A stretch of 64,000 nt of DNA from Bdellovibrionaceae bacterium UBA6776 (GTDB lineage Bacteria; Bdellovibrionota; Bdellovibrionia; Bdellovibrionales; UBA1609), in assembly GCA_002453155.1 (NCBI GenBank), contig DKGG01000055.1:1-64000 (forward strand). Reading direction: 5' to 3'. Under the pieces are notes generated by a model. The model was not told the DNA's origin. It worked only from the letters and a program-made list of their open reading frames with translations, and ran no database searches. Of the stretch, positions 25,173 through 33,065 are shown piece after piece. Positions within the stretch are counted from its first letter, which is position 1. Each line of letters begins with the position of its first letter. The position numbers and the translations under genes were made by a program.

Positions 25173-26159
25173 ATGCTGTTTAGCGGTAAAGTCACGAATT
25201 CTATAATGGTTTTTCTAGACCGATCCGGTTTTGACGGGGATCGCATGCAGGATTTAACCAGCCTTCCGCAGGAATATTTGCGGGATCCAACGGGTTGGGT
25301 GGAAGCCACTGCTGTGGAAGAACTTTTTGAATTGGTGGAAAGAGAGCTGGGCTCTGCACTCACGGACGCATTGGCAACAGAAGTGGGCCACAGTTGCCCC
25401 GACCTTCGTGCATGGGGCGTGCTCGACAGTGTGATTCGCATGATGCCGCGATCTCAAGATTTGTTTTTGCAGCCCGAGCGTTTTATTTCCTACTTTGTTT
25501 CTCCAGCCCCGCCTTTGGCAGACATTGTTCGCAAGCACAATGAAGTTGAGTTTTCCATTCCCATTTCCAATCAAGAATATCCTCACACTTCTGAATTTCT
25601 CCGGTCGGCACTGGAAGCTTTGCCCAAGTATTTAGGCAAAGATGAGGCCACAGTGGTGTGGGTGCAGAACAAAGTCAGTATCAAGTGGGAAGAGGGGCAA
25701 AAGTCTTTCTTTCAAGATACAGAGCAGCCTTTGAACTACAAACCAGAATTGGTTCAAGGTTTGATGGAAGCTTTGGAGCAATCTCAAAAACAAATTGAAA
25801 CTTTGAATGCACAATTGTCGGAAGGCAATCCCACTCCACAACCTTTGGGAGAAGATCGCAAAAAAGAATTGAAAGCCTTTGTGGTCAAAACCCGTGGGCA
25901 TTTGATGAGGCTCAGTGATTATTTGGTCCGTTCCCAACAACTTGTGACTTTGTTGGTGGGGCAAGACCGTTTGAACAAGCAGGTGCGTGAAGCCATGAAG
26001 CGCGTGGATTGGGATTATGTAAAATCGCAGTCGAACCAAGTGGCTCAAGACATAGCCGATTTGCTTTCTGACTTTGAAAAAGAAGTTGAGAAAGACATTC
26101 CAACAAATTCCTATTCCGTAAAAAAGAAAGAATCCCTTCAAGCTCGTATGGAGGTTTAG
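25173..26159 (+). CDS. Uncharacterised sensor-like protein with coiled-coil end
   Basis: 328 aa, function unknown. Residues ~1-180 loosely resemble the helical HNOB/V4R-like ligand-binding folds common in myxobacteria and Bdellovibrio (GKVTNSIMVFLDRSGFDG, then WVEATAVEELFELVERELG); this is weak pattern similarity only. Residues ~185-215 and 225-310 are coiled-coil. There is no signal peptide. A perfect TATAAT lies inside the 5' end (25202-25207), and a start at ATG 25245 is an alternative, though it would cut the domain. The stop is immediately followed by the eno ATG. Confidence 0.65.
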   Translation: MLFSGKVTNSIMVFLDRSGFDGDRMQDLTSLPQEYLRDPTGWVEATAVEELFELVERELGSALTDALATEVGHSCPDLRAWGVLDSVIRMMPRSQDLFLQPERFISYFVSPAPPLADIVRKHNEVEFSIPISNQEYPHTSEFLRSALEALPKYLGKDEATVVWVQNKVSIKWEEGQKSFFQDTEQPLNYKPELVQGLMEALEQSQKQIETLNAQLSEGNPTPQPLGEDRKKELKAFVVKTRGHLMRLSDYLVRSQQLVTLLVGQDRLNKQVREAMKRVDWDYVKSQSNQVAQDIADLLSDFEKEVEKDIPTNSYSVKKKESLQARMEV

Positions 26160-27437
26160 ATGAGCTCCGTTGTTGAATCTTTAAAAGCCCGTGAAATTCT
26201 AGACAGTCGAGGACGCCCCACTTTGGAAGTGGAAATGGTCACTCAAAAAGGAAATCGAGTGATAGCGGCTGTTCCTTCAGGAGCCTCCACCGGTGCCCAT
26301 GAGGCGGTTGAACTTCGTGACAAAGATCCCAAGCGATATTTGGGCTTGGGAGTGACCAAGGCCATTGAAAACGTCAATAAAGTTTTGGCACCTTTGGTTG
26401 TGAATCAGTCTTTGGAAGATCAAAAAAAGATCGATGAGATTTTATTGAATCGGGATGGTTCCAAGAACAAAGGGGAATTGGGAGCCAACGCAATTTTAGG
26501 TGTGTCATTGGCATGTGCAAAAGCCTTTGCTGCAGATCAAGGAAAAGAACTTTACGAAACTGTGGGCGGCGGCGCGGGTGTGACTTTACCGGTTCCCTTA
26601 ATGAACATCATCAACGGAGGAGCGCACGCAAACAACGGTTTGGATGTGCAAGAATTCATGATTGCTCCTGTGTGTGGGGGAAGTTTTAAAGAGGCTCTTC
26701 GCGCGGGCGTGGAAGTGTTTCAACACTTGCGAAAAATTTTAGATGAAAAATCCTTTTCGACGGCTGTTGGAGATGAGGGCGGATTTGCACCGAAGTTGAA
26801 TGGAAACCGCCAAGCCTTGGAATTGATTTTGTCTGCCATCGAAAAGGCGGGATACAAAGCGGGTGAAGACATTTACTTGGCGTTAGATGTGGCCGCTACA
26901 GAGCTTTACAAAGAGGGTGCATACACCTGGGAAGGAAAATCTCTCTCTGCGGAAAAGCTTTCAGAGCTTTACAAAGAGTGGCAGGGATCCTTTCCCATCG
27001 TCAGCATTGAAGATGGACTCAGTGAGGATGATTGGGAAGGTTGGGCTTTTCAAACTCAACTTCTCGGAAAGCAAATGCAGTTGGTGGGAGACGATCTTTT
27101 TGTCACCAACAAAGAGCGCTTGAAAGTGGGCATTGATAAGCAGATTGCCAATTCCATTTTGATCAAAGTGAATCAAATTGGATCATTGACGGAAACGGCT
27201 GAAACCATTCAGCTGGCTCAAAGTAACAACTACTCTTGTGTAATGTCTCATCGCAGTGGTGAAACCGAAGACACAACCATTGCCGATTTGGCGGTGGCCT
27301 TCAATTGTGGTCAGATCAAAACGGGAAGCTTGTGTCGTTCTGAAAGAACCGCCAAGTACAATCAACTTCTTCGTATTGAAGAGCGATTGGGATCAAAGGC
27401 GAAGTTTCTCGGTAAGAAAACGTATCCCTTCCTTTAA
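26160..27437 (+). CDS. eno: Enolase
   Basis: Glycolytic enzyme of 425 aa converting 2-phosphoglycerate to phosphoenolpyruvate. It has the N-terminal REILDSRGRPTLEVE, the catalytic loop PSGASTGAHEAVELRD, the metal-binding region VSIEDGLSEDDWEG and QLVGDDLFVTN, and the signature ILIKVNQIGSLTET, then SHRSGETED. Length and motifs are complete. The start abuts the previous gene's stop codon, so the two are co-transcribed. Confidence 0.97.
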   Translation: MSSVVESLKAREILDSRGRPTLEVEMVTQKGNRVIAAVPSGASTGAHEAVELRDKDPKRYLGLGVTKAIENVNKVLAPLVVNQSLEDQKKIDEILLNRDGSKNKGELGANAILGVSLACAKAFAADQGKELYETVGGGAGVTLPVPLMNIINGGAHANNGLDVQEFMIAPVCGGSFKEALRAGVEVFQHLRKILDEKSFSTAVGDEGGFAPKLNGNRQALELILSAIEKAGYKAGEDIYLALDVAATELYKEGAYTWEGKSLSAEKLSELYKEWQGSFPIVSIEDGLSEDDWEGWAFQTQLLGKQMQLVGDDLFVTNKERLKVGIDKQIANSILIKVNQIGSLTETAETIQLAQSNNYSCVMSHRSGETEDTTIADLAVAFNCGQIKTGSLCRSERTAKYNQLLRIEERLGSKAKFLGKKTYPFL

Positions 27438-27490
27438 GAATCTAAAAACTGGACTTTCAGCTACGCAATCCTGTTGTTTACAATAGGGGT

Positions 27491-27817
27491 GTGAGAAGAA
27501 TTTTCTTTACTCCGTTTGACTTCGTTCAGAAGCTCCTTCAAAGCCCAATAAAAGTTTTATGGATTTGTTTGGCCTTGGCATTTGCCAATCTTATTTTGGA
27601 TGGAAGTCTTTATCGCTATTACGTTTTAAGCAACGACTTAAAAGAAACTCGCATCAAGATTGAACGCGTCCGTTCTGAAAATCAAAACTTGCAGGCAAAG
27701 TTGGATGCCATGAAGGATCCTCGCCACCTTGAACGTGTGGCCAGGGATCGTTTCGACCTGGTGAAAAAGGATGAACTGATTTTTGTTTTTAGTGAGGATC
27801 AACCCACTCAAAATTAG
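27491..27817 (+). CDS. ftsB: FtsB/DivIC-type septum formation initiator
   Basis: 108 aa, GTG start with AGGGG upstream. A cytoplasmic stub, one TM helix (VLWICLALAFANLILDGSLY) and a periplasmic coiled coil (RIKIERVRSENQNLQAKL) ending LERVARDRFDLVKKDELIFV, the typical FtsB tail. FtsB-type proteins bridge FtsL and FtsQ in the divisome. Location behind eno is also the position of ftsB in many proteobacteria, which supports the name. Confidence 0.83.
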   Translation: MRRIFFTPFDFVQKLLQSPIKVLWICLALAFANLILDGSLYRYYVLSNDLKETRIKIERVRSENQNLQAKLDAMKDPRHLERVARDRFDLVKKDELIFVFSEDQPTQN

Positions 27818-27828
27818 GAGGTTTCATT

Positions 27829-28038
27829 TTGAACTGTGGCCAAATTAAGTGGATTTCTCCCGACGCTTCCCATGGATTTATACTGCTGCCAGATGGTCAA
27901 GAGGCATACTTCAATGCCTACGATATCATTGGCGGAGACATTTCGACCGTCTCTCTTGGGGAGCAGGTGTCTTTTGATCTGCTTCGAACCCATAAGGGTT
28001 TTGAGGCCTTTAACATTCAAGCCTTTGCCTTTGCTTGA
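27829..28038 (+). CDS. Small cold-shock-domain-like protein
   Basis: 69 aa, TTG start behind a strong AGGAGG. The OB-fold pattern is seen: GQIKWISPDASHGFILLPDG matches the CSD strand beta1-loop-beta2 (GxVKWF...GFI), then EAYFNAYDI and LGEQVSFDLLRTHKGFEAFN. The usual RNP1 KGFGFI is changed to SHGFIL, so RNA binding may be weaker. It follows the ftsB-like gene by 11 nt and precedes a hairpin. Confidence 0.72.
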   Translation: MNCGQIKWISPDASHGFILLPDGQEAYFNAYDIIGGDISTVSLGEQVSFDLLRTHKGFEAFNIQAFAFA

Positions 28039-28045
28039 TAAACCC

Positions 28046-28073
28046 CGGCTCGAACTCCCGTGGGTTCGAGCCG
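28046..28073 (+). terminator. Hairpin after the cold-shock-like gene
   Basis: CGGCTCGAAC (28046-28055) pairs perfectly with GTTCGAGCCG (28064-28073) across an eight-base loop. There is no U-run, so if it terminates transcription it is not a canonical intrinsic terminator. The right arm looks like a tRNA T-arm, but no tRNA fits around it. Confidence 0.45.
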
Positions 28074-28183
28074 AAACCAAGTGATTTCAATACCTTATGA
28101 ATTTTTTCATCTTTCCACTGTTGTCAAAAATCATTAGGAATTTTCAAAGTTTTTTCGTATACAAAGGCCTTCGGAGGTCTGAT

Positions 28184-28474
28184 TTGGAAAATCAGTGGTC
28201 TGCACAATCCATTCGTCAACTGCGCCAACAATTGGGTTGGACCCAAGCGGAGTTTTCCCGTCGAATGGGAGTCACCGTGGCTCAAATTCAAAAGTGGGAA
28301 GATGGCTCCGAATCTCCAGAAGAAGAATCCCTCAATCAATTTTTAGCTTTGCAAAGTCACCTCACCAATTACAGTGAGTCCTTATCTATGGACCCTCTGG
28401 CAGAAGTTTACCTTTCTGAAAATAACTTGAACCAAGTGACTCGTAACAATTTGAAAAACGGTCTCGACAACTAA
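28184..28474 (+). CDS. XRE-type helix-turn-helix regulator
   Basis: Predicted DNA-binding protein of 96 aa, using the TTG at 28184 with GGAGG six nt upstream; an open frame from 28097 exists but lacks a site. The HTH is SIRQLRQQLGWTQAEFSRRM followed by GVTVAQIQKWEDGSESPEEE, the classic XRE pattern. The C-terminal third is not recognised. A lone regulator in front of polA, with no obvious target. Confidence 0.78.
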   Translation: MENQWSAQSIRQLRQQLGWTQAEFSRRMGVTVAQIQKWEDGSESPEEESLNQFLALQSHLTNYSESLSMDPLAEVYLSENNLNQVTRNNLKNGLDN

Positions 28475-28549
28475 AATTCAAAAATAACGAAAACTTCTCT
28501 CGCTGCTTGGACCCTTGCTTGCGTCCATGGATTCTTATACATCAGCTCT

Positions 28550-31111
28550 ATGAAAACTCTTTATCTTGTTGATGCCAGCGCCATGTTCTTTCGAGCCTTT
28601 TTTGCTCTTCCTCCTTTGACCAGTCCTGATGGAATGCCCACGAATGCTCTTTACGGGTTTTACTCCATGACGCAAAAGCTTTTGAAAGATGAAAAGCCCG
28701 ATCATTTGATCTATTGCTTTGATCGCAAAGAACCTACTTTTCGAAATGAAATCTACCCAGAGTACAAAGCCAACCGAGATGAAATGCCAGAAGACTTGGT
28801 TCCTCAAGTTCCCTACATGAGAAAGTTCACAGATTGCCTTCATATTCTCAGCATGGATCAATTGGGATTCGAAGCGGATGATTTGATCGGAAGCTTGGCC
28901 AAACAAGGAGAAGAAAAAGGCTACAAAGTGGTTATTGTCAGTGGGGATAAGGACTTTGCCCAATTGGTCACCAAAAATGTAACTTTGCTCGACACTATGA
29001 AAGACAAGCGGACCGACATTCAAGGAGTGGTGGAGAAGTGGGGAGTCCGACCTGATCAAATCATCGATTATTTGGCAATCTGTGGAGACAGCAGTGACAA
29101 CATTCCTGGGGTTCGCGGGATCGGACCCAAAGGGGCGCAGAAACTGCTTTCTGAATATGAAACTTTGGAAAACATCTATGAGCACATAGAGGAGATCAAA
29201 CCTCCGGGAACGCAAAAAAAGCTGAAAGAGTCCCGCGACAACGCCTTTTTGTCCAAAGAGTTGGCAACCATCAAGACCGATATGAATTTGGATGTAGATT
29301 GGGAAACTTCTATTTTCGAAGATCCCAATGTGGAAGAGCTCAGAAAACTTTTGGTCCAATTGGGGTTCAAAACTTTTGTTAAGAACCTGGAAAAGACCAT
29401 GGAAGTGGCTCAGAATGAAAACTCCAAATTTAAAGTGGACGTGGCGGTTGAGAATGAGCCCACCAAAAGTTCCCAATCCAACTCTTCCGAAAGTTATCAG
29501 TTGGTCGATTGGTCCACCGAAGACATTCAAAAGAACTTGGCGCCTTACTCTGAAATCTCAGCGCTCTATTGTCGAAAAGGTTTGGCCTTTGAATCGGGCA
29601 CAAAGATCTTTGTTGTCAGTGAATGCTCTGATGAATTGAAGCAGGTTCTGGAAAAGAAGAACTTGCAGTGGAGTGGCTACGAATTGAAAGAAGTTTTTAA
29701 ATTTCTTCGCCTTCGTCATGCCCAAGTTAAATTTGACGGTCAATTGGCAGCTCATATTTTAAGTTCGGACAAGGTGGGTGGTTTTGAAGAATCTTTGGAG
29801 AAAGTTCTCGAAGCTCAAGTGGGAGATTTAACTTCTTGGGAAGAGCACTTTGCCCTTTATGCAGATCTTCGAAAAAACTTGGAAGCTAAAGTTAAAGAAA
29901 GTGGGATGCAAAAGGTTTTAGACAAGCTGGAATATCCTCTGGAAGAGGTTTTGGCGTCCATGGAACTTTGTGGAGTGAAGGTCGACGTGGAAGAGTTGAA
30001 GCGGCAAAGTGAAACTTTGACCGGCGACATCCAGAAGCTTGAAAAGGCCATTCATGAAATGGCAGGAAAAGATTTTAACGTGGCCAGTCCCAAGCAGCTT
30101 TCGGAAATTCTATTTACCGATTTAAAACTCACGCCAGGTCGAAAAACCAAAACGGGATTTTCCACAGACAACGAAGTATTGATGAAGCTCAAGGCGGAAC
30201 ATCCCATTGCGGACCTGTTGATCGAATATCGAGAGCTTTCCAAATTGAAGTCCACTTACGTGGATGCCATTCCTTTGTTGGTGGATGAGAAAACAAAACG
30301 CGTTCATACTCATTTGAATCAAGCAGCGACATCCACAGGACGACTTTCCAGCACAAATCCCAACCTTCAAAACATCCCCATTCGCACCGCTCGAGGTCGA
30401 GAGGTTCGAAAGGCCTTTGTTGCAGAAGAAGGAAAGGTCTTGATTTCGGCGGATTACAGCCAAATTGAACTGCGAATTCTTGCGCACATTTCTGAAGACA
30501 AAGGCTTGATTGAAGCCTTTAAAAAAGACCAAGACATTCACACGGCGACGGCCTCTGAAATTTTCAATTGCAGTCCGGAGGAAGTGAATGCGGAGTTGAG
30601 GCGTCAGGCCAAGGCCGTCAATTTTGGAATCGCTTACGGCCAGGGAGTGTTTGGTCTTGCGGACACGTTGGGAATTGCTCGGGCAGAATCCAAGGCCATC
30701 ATTGAGCGCTATTTTGATCGTTTTCCTGGAGTGAAGGATTACATGGAAAAGGTGGTTCATTCCGCCTATGAAAATGGCTATGTAGAAACTCTTTTTGGTC
30801 GCAAAAGATTCATTCAAGAGATCAAATCGAAGAACCACGCTTTAAGAAAGTTCGGGGAGCGTGCGGCCATCAATGCGCCCATTCAAGGAACCGCTGCGGA
30901 TTTGGTCAAGCTTGCGATGATTGAGGCCCACCAGAATTTGCCGATTTCTCTGGTGCTTCAAGTGCACGATGAATTGATTTTTGAGTGCGAAAAAGAGGAT
31001 GCCGAAAGCTGGAGCACTGAAGTGAAAGACATCATGGAAAATATTTTCGAAATGAAAGTGCCGTTGAAGGTGAATGTGGCCTATGGCACCAACTGGGACG
31101 ACGCCCACTAG
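28550..31111 (+). CDS. polA: DNA polymerase I
   Basis: 853 aa, against 928 in E. coli. The 5'-3' exonuclease domain (1-~290) has LYLVDASAMFFRAFFALPPL, VIVSGDKDFAQLV and GDSSDNIPGVRGIGPKGA. The 3'-5' exonuclease position (~300-440) lacks the DxE motif (strand reads ISALYCRKGL), so proofreading is probably lost. The polymerase domain is complete: TGRLSSTNPNLQNIPIRT, motif A ISADYSQIELRILAH, motif B RRQAKAVNFGIAYGQG, motif C LVLQVHDELIFE. Repair and Okazaki-fragment processing are the expected roles. Its stop sits on the edge of a palindrome. Confidence 0.95.
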   Translation: MKTLYLVDASAMFFRAFFALPPLTSPDGMPTNALYGFYSMTQKLLKDEKPDHLIYCFDRKEPTFRNEIYPEYKANRDEMPEDLVPQVPYMRKFTDCLHILSMDQLGFEADDLIGSLAKQGEEKGYKVVIVSGDKDFAQLVTKNVTLLDTMKDKRTDIQGVVEKWGVRPDQIIDYLAICGDSSDNIPGVRGIGPKGAQKLLSEYETLENIYEHIEEIKPPGTQKKLKESRDNAFLSKELATIKTDMNLDVDWETSIFEDPNVEELRKLLVQLGFKTFVKNLEKTMEVAQNENSKFKVDVAVENEPTKSSQSNSSESYQLVDWSTEDIQKNLAPYSEISALYCRKGLAFESGTKIFVVSECSDELKQVLEKKNLQWSGYELKEVFKFLRLRHAQVKFDGQLAAHILSSDKVGGFEESLEKVLEAQVGDLTSWEEHFALYADLRKNLEAKVKESGMQKVLDKLEYPLEEVLASMELCGVKVDVEELKRQSETLTGDIQKLEKAIHEMAGKDFNVASPKQLSEILFTDLKLTPGRKTKTGFSTDNEVLMKLKAEHPIADLLIEYRELSKLKSTYVDAIPLLVDEKTKRVHTHLNQAATSTGRLSSTNPNLQNIPIRTARGREVRKAFVAEEGKVLISADYSQIELRILAHISEDKGLIEAFKKDQDIHTATASEIFNCSPEEVNAELRRQAKAVNFGIAYGQGVFGLADTLGIARAESKAIIERYFDRFPGVKDYMEKVVHSAYENGYVETLFGRKRFIQEIKSKNHALRKFGERAAINAPIQGTAADLVKLAMIEAHQNLPISLVLQVHDELIFECEKEDAESWSTEVKDIMENIFEMKVPLKVNVAYGTNWDDAH

Positions 31112-31212
31112 GACATCCGCACATCGATTTTTGCTTTGTTATTTCGCTCTTCGACGTATTATGCATACGCCTTCGAGCTCATGCCGCGCAAAAATCGATG
31201 TGCGGATGTCCT
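31110..31212. repeat. Long inverted repeat, 25-bp perfect arms
   Basis: The left arm at 31110-31134 (opening AGGACATCCGCACATCGA) is perfectly complementary to 31188-31212. The 53-nt loop holds nested symmetry (GTAT/ATAC and GCTC/GAGC around TATGC). The left arm starts in the polA stop codon. The structure lies between convergent genes. Confidence 0.85.
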
Positions 31213-31278
31213 GCGCCGCTATTTCGCCTCGTCTACAGGCGAACTAGCCACAACTCTATTTAACTCTTCGACGTATTA
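31147..31278. repeat. Direct repeat and smaller palindromes in the polA-lipoprotein gap
   Basis: CTCTTCGACGTATTA occurs at about 31147-31161 and again at 31264-31278. Between the two large hairpins lie two more inverted repeats: TTCGCCT/AGGCGAA (31223-31229, 31237-31243) and GGCGAACTA/TAGTTCGCC (31238-31246, 31277-31285). The whole stretch looks built from related modules. Confidence 0.75.
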
Positions 31279-31279
31279 G

Positions 31280-31354
31280 TTCGCCAAAAGGTACCTGCTT
31301 CCTTTTCCGATATGCGGTGCATATCGGAAAAGGAAGCAGGTACCTTTTGGCGAA
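31280..31354. repeat. Long inverted repeat, 36-bp perfect arms
   Basis: The left arm 31280-31315 is exactly complementary to 31319-31354 around a three-base centre (GGT). The arm contains AAAAGGTACC and CTTCCTTTT blocks. A 75-nt near-perfect palindrome of this quality would extrude or form a very stable RNA hairpin. It ends 50 nt before the end of the convergent lipoprotein gene, so it could serve as a bidirectional transcription barrier. Confidence 0.9.
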
Positions 31355-31404
31355 GGGTGCAGGAAATGTTAGGTGTCCGGGGCGGGGGTTGTCGACGTAT
31401 GGGC

Positions 31405-32049
31405 TTACATGTCTTCGGTTTCCCAGCCGACCACGCGGCCGCCTTCGAAGTAAACCGAGCGCAGCTCTTGCTGGTATCCATCGTTTCCAGAAACAATGCG
31501 CTTGTAACGCCATCGTTCATACCCATAAACCGTATTTCCGGCCACTTCAATCACGTCAGGATCGCCCCAACTTTCGCGAACGGCGGACTCACTCATCCCC
31601 AATGCCAGATCATTGGATTCAATCACTTTGGCAATCTCATCCGAGTGAGAGTCTTGGCGATTCAATCCTCGCATGGTGATCCATCTTGCCTTTGCTTCTC
31701 TGGAGCCGAGCAGTAAAAATTGAATGCGCTCACGATCACTCCCAAGGCTGCTGCGCAACTGATAGTACTGGGCTTTTTCAGAACGAGTGTCTAACTGGTT
31801 TTCCAATTCTTTCAGATAAATGCGTTCGTTCAATCGTTGTTGGTCATAGGAACTTAAGTATCCATTGGGAAGCCCCAATTCTTCTTTGGCTTCCAAAGCA
31901 TATTTTGTTTTCGGATTGTAAACTGGTTGGTAGGAAGAATTTGAATTTACCGATTGAATTCTTCGGTCCAGCAAGGAACAGGCACTTGGTCCAGTTAGAA
32001 AAATCAAAACCACAAAGGCGCTCAAAATTCTTGCTGCAGCTTGAGTCAC
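31405..32049 (-). CDS. Lipoprotein of unknown function
   Basis: 214 aa from a GTG start behind GGAGG. The signal is lipoprotein-type (RILSAFVVLIFLTGPSAC, lipobox GPSAC, Cys ~24). A helical, Gln/Arg-rich central region follows (residues ~60-130), and then a small SmpA/BamE-like beta segment (LALGMSESAVRESWGDPDVI, then YGYERWRYKR, with the G-D-P turn often seen in BamE-like folds). The BamE resemblance is by pattern only. It is convergent with polA. Confidence 0.72.
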   Translation of the reverse strand: MTQAAARILSAFVVLIFLTGPSACSLLDRRIQSVNSNSSYQPVYNPKTKYALEAKEELGLPNGYLSSYDQQRLNERIYLKELENQLDTRSEKAQYYQLRSSLGSDRERIQFLLLGSREAKARWITMRGLNRQDSHSDEIAKVIESNDLALGMSESAVRESWGDPDVIEVAGNTVYGYERWRYKRIVSGNDGYQQELRSVYFEGGRVVGWETEDM

Positions 32050-32129
32050 TATAGACCTCCTTGTTCATACAGTCCTCAATTGAGCTTTTCGGTTTCATTT
32101 TGAGAAAAATTAAGTCCATAATAGAAGCT

Positions 32130-33065
32130 ATGTCCGAAAACGATGAATCAAAGAGCAAAGAGTCCGCTCCTTCCGCAGATGAAATTGCGCTGGACGATAT
32201 TGATGCGCTCTTAGATCAAGAAGATCCGAGTTTTCGCGAGGAACTGACCCAAGTCGCCTCTGTCCAGACCGATGTGGAGTTGGATGAAGAGGGCAGCCTG
32301 GGAGAGCTTCAGGACGAAGGGCTAAATGAAGAGGCCGAAGAAGAACCCAAGTCAAAGTTCAAAAAGATTCTTTTCAACATCAAAGCCAATCTCAAATTTA
32401 GGTTCGATAATTTTAAAAGATTTCTTTCGCAAAAATTTTTCCAATTCCTCCTGTTTTTAAAAACAAAACCCAAGGAATGGCTTCAGTATGTTTTGGCCCA
32501 ACTCAAAGTGGTCTTGGGATTTTTTGTTGCTTGGAAAAACCGCTTTGCAGCACTTCCGCGAAAGCAAAAAGGCATTGTCTTTGGCGTCTTGATTTTGAGT
32601 GTGGCTCTTATCTTTATGACTTACAAAAATCTAAAAGGCGTGTGGTTGCCCACGCTCAATCCGCCTTTGATACAGTCCTATTATCAAGTTGCCGATAAAG
32701 AACATTTTTATGGCGGGGAAGATTTTGAATTGTTTTACAAAGCCTTCCCTCGTGATCCTGATTTGTTTTTATTCGACAAATTTAAGGTCAATTTAAAACA
32801 CAGTGAGGGGCATCGAAATCCCATGGGGGCCTTTGAAGTGGTTCTTGAGTTGGACTCCAAGGATGCTGCGATTGAGGTTCAAAGTCGCCAGATCGAATTT
32901 CACGATTTGATTCAAAGGGAGTTTGAAGATCAAACCTATCCCTCCATGCTGACGGATTTGGGAAAGCTCCGCTTAAAAAACCAAATCAAAAAAAGATTGG
33001 ATGTGGAGCTCTCCCAAGGATGGATAGAAGACGTTCACTTTCAGACCTTTATTTTGAAACCCTAA
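32130..33065 (+). CDS. FliL-like single-pass membrane protein
   Basis: 311 aa; I use ATG 32130 (MSENDESKSK), since the longer frame from 32061 begins in the divergent promoter region. It has a long acidic cytoplasmic part (~1-90), a Lys/Phe-rich amphipathic stretch, a TM helix (GIVFGVLILSVALIFMTYK, ~150-168) and a periplasmic domain. The C-terminus (DLGKLRLKNQIKKRLDVELS, then EDVHFQTFILKP) has the shape of the FliL end (..VYFTxFVVQ). FliL modulates stator function. No flagellar genes are adjacent, so it may serve another motor. It overlaps the convergent activator gene by 17 nt. Confidence 0.6.
   Translation: MSENDESKSKESAPSADEIALDDIDALLDQEDPSFREELTQVASVQTDVELDEEGSLGELQDEGLNEEAEEEPKSKFKKILFNIKANLKFRFDNFKRFLSQKFFQFLLFLKTKPKEWLQYVLAQLKVVLGFFVAWKNRFAALPRKQKGIVFGVLILSVALIFMTYKNLKGVWLPTLNPPLIQSYYQVADKEHFYGGEDFELFYKAFPRDPDLFLFDKFKVNLKHSEGHRNPMGAFEVVLELDSKDAAIEVQSRQIEFHDLIQREFEDQTYPSMLTDLGKLRLKNQIKKRLDVELSQGWIEDVHFQTFILKP

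Noticed and set aside
28046..28073. tRNA-like T-arm sequence
   Set aside because: GGTTCGAGCC looks like a T-arm, but no acceptor, D or anticodon stem can be built around it; it is a simple hairpin.
31260..31716. Several overlapping reading frames around the palindromes
   Set aside because: They arise from the inverted repeats and the mirror of the lipoprotein gene; no start signals and mirrored peptides in both strands.
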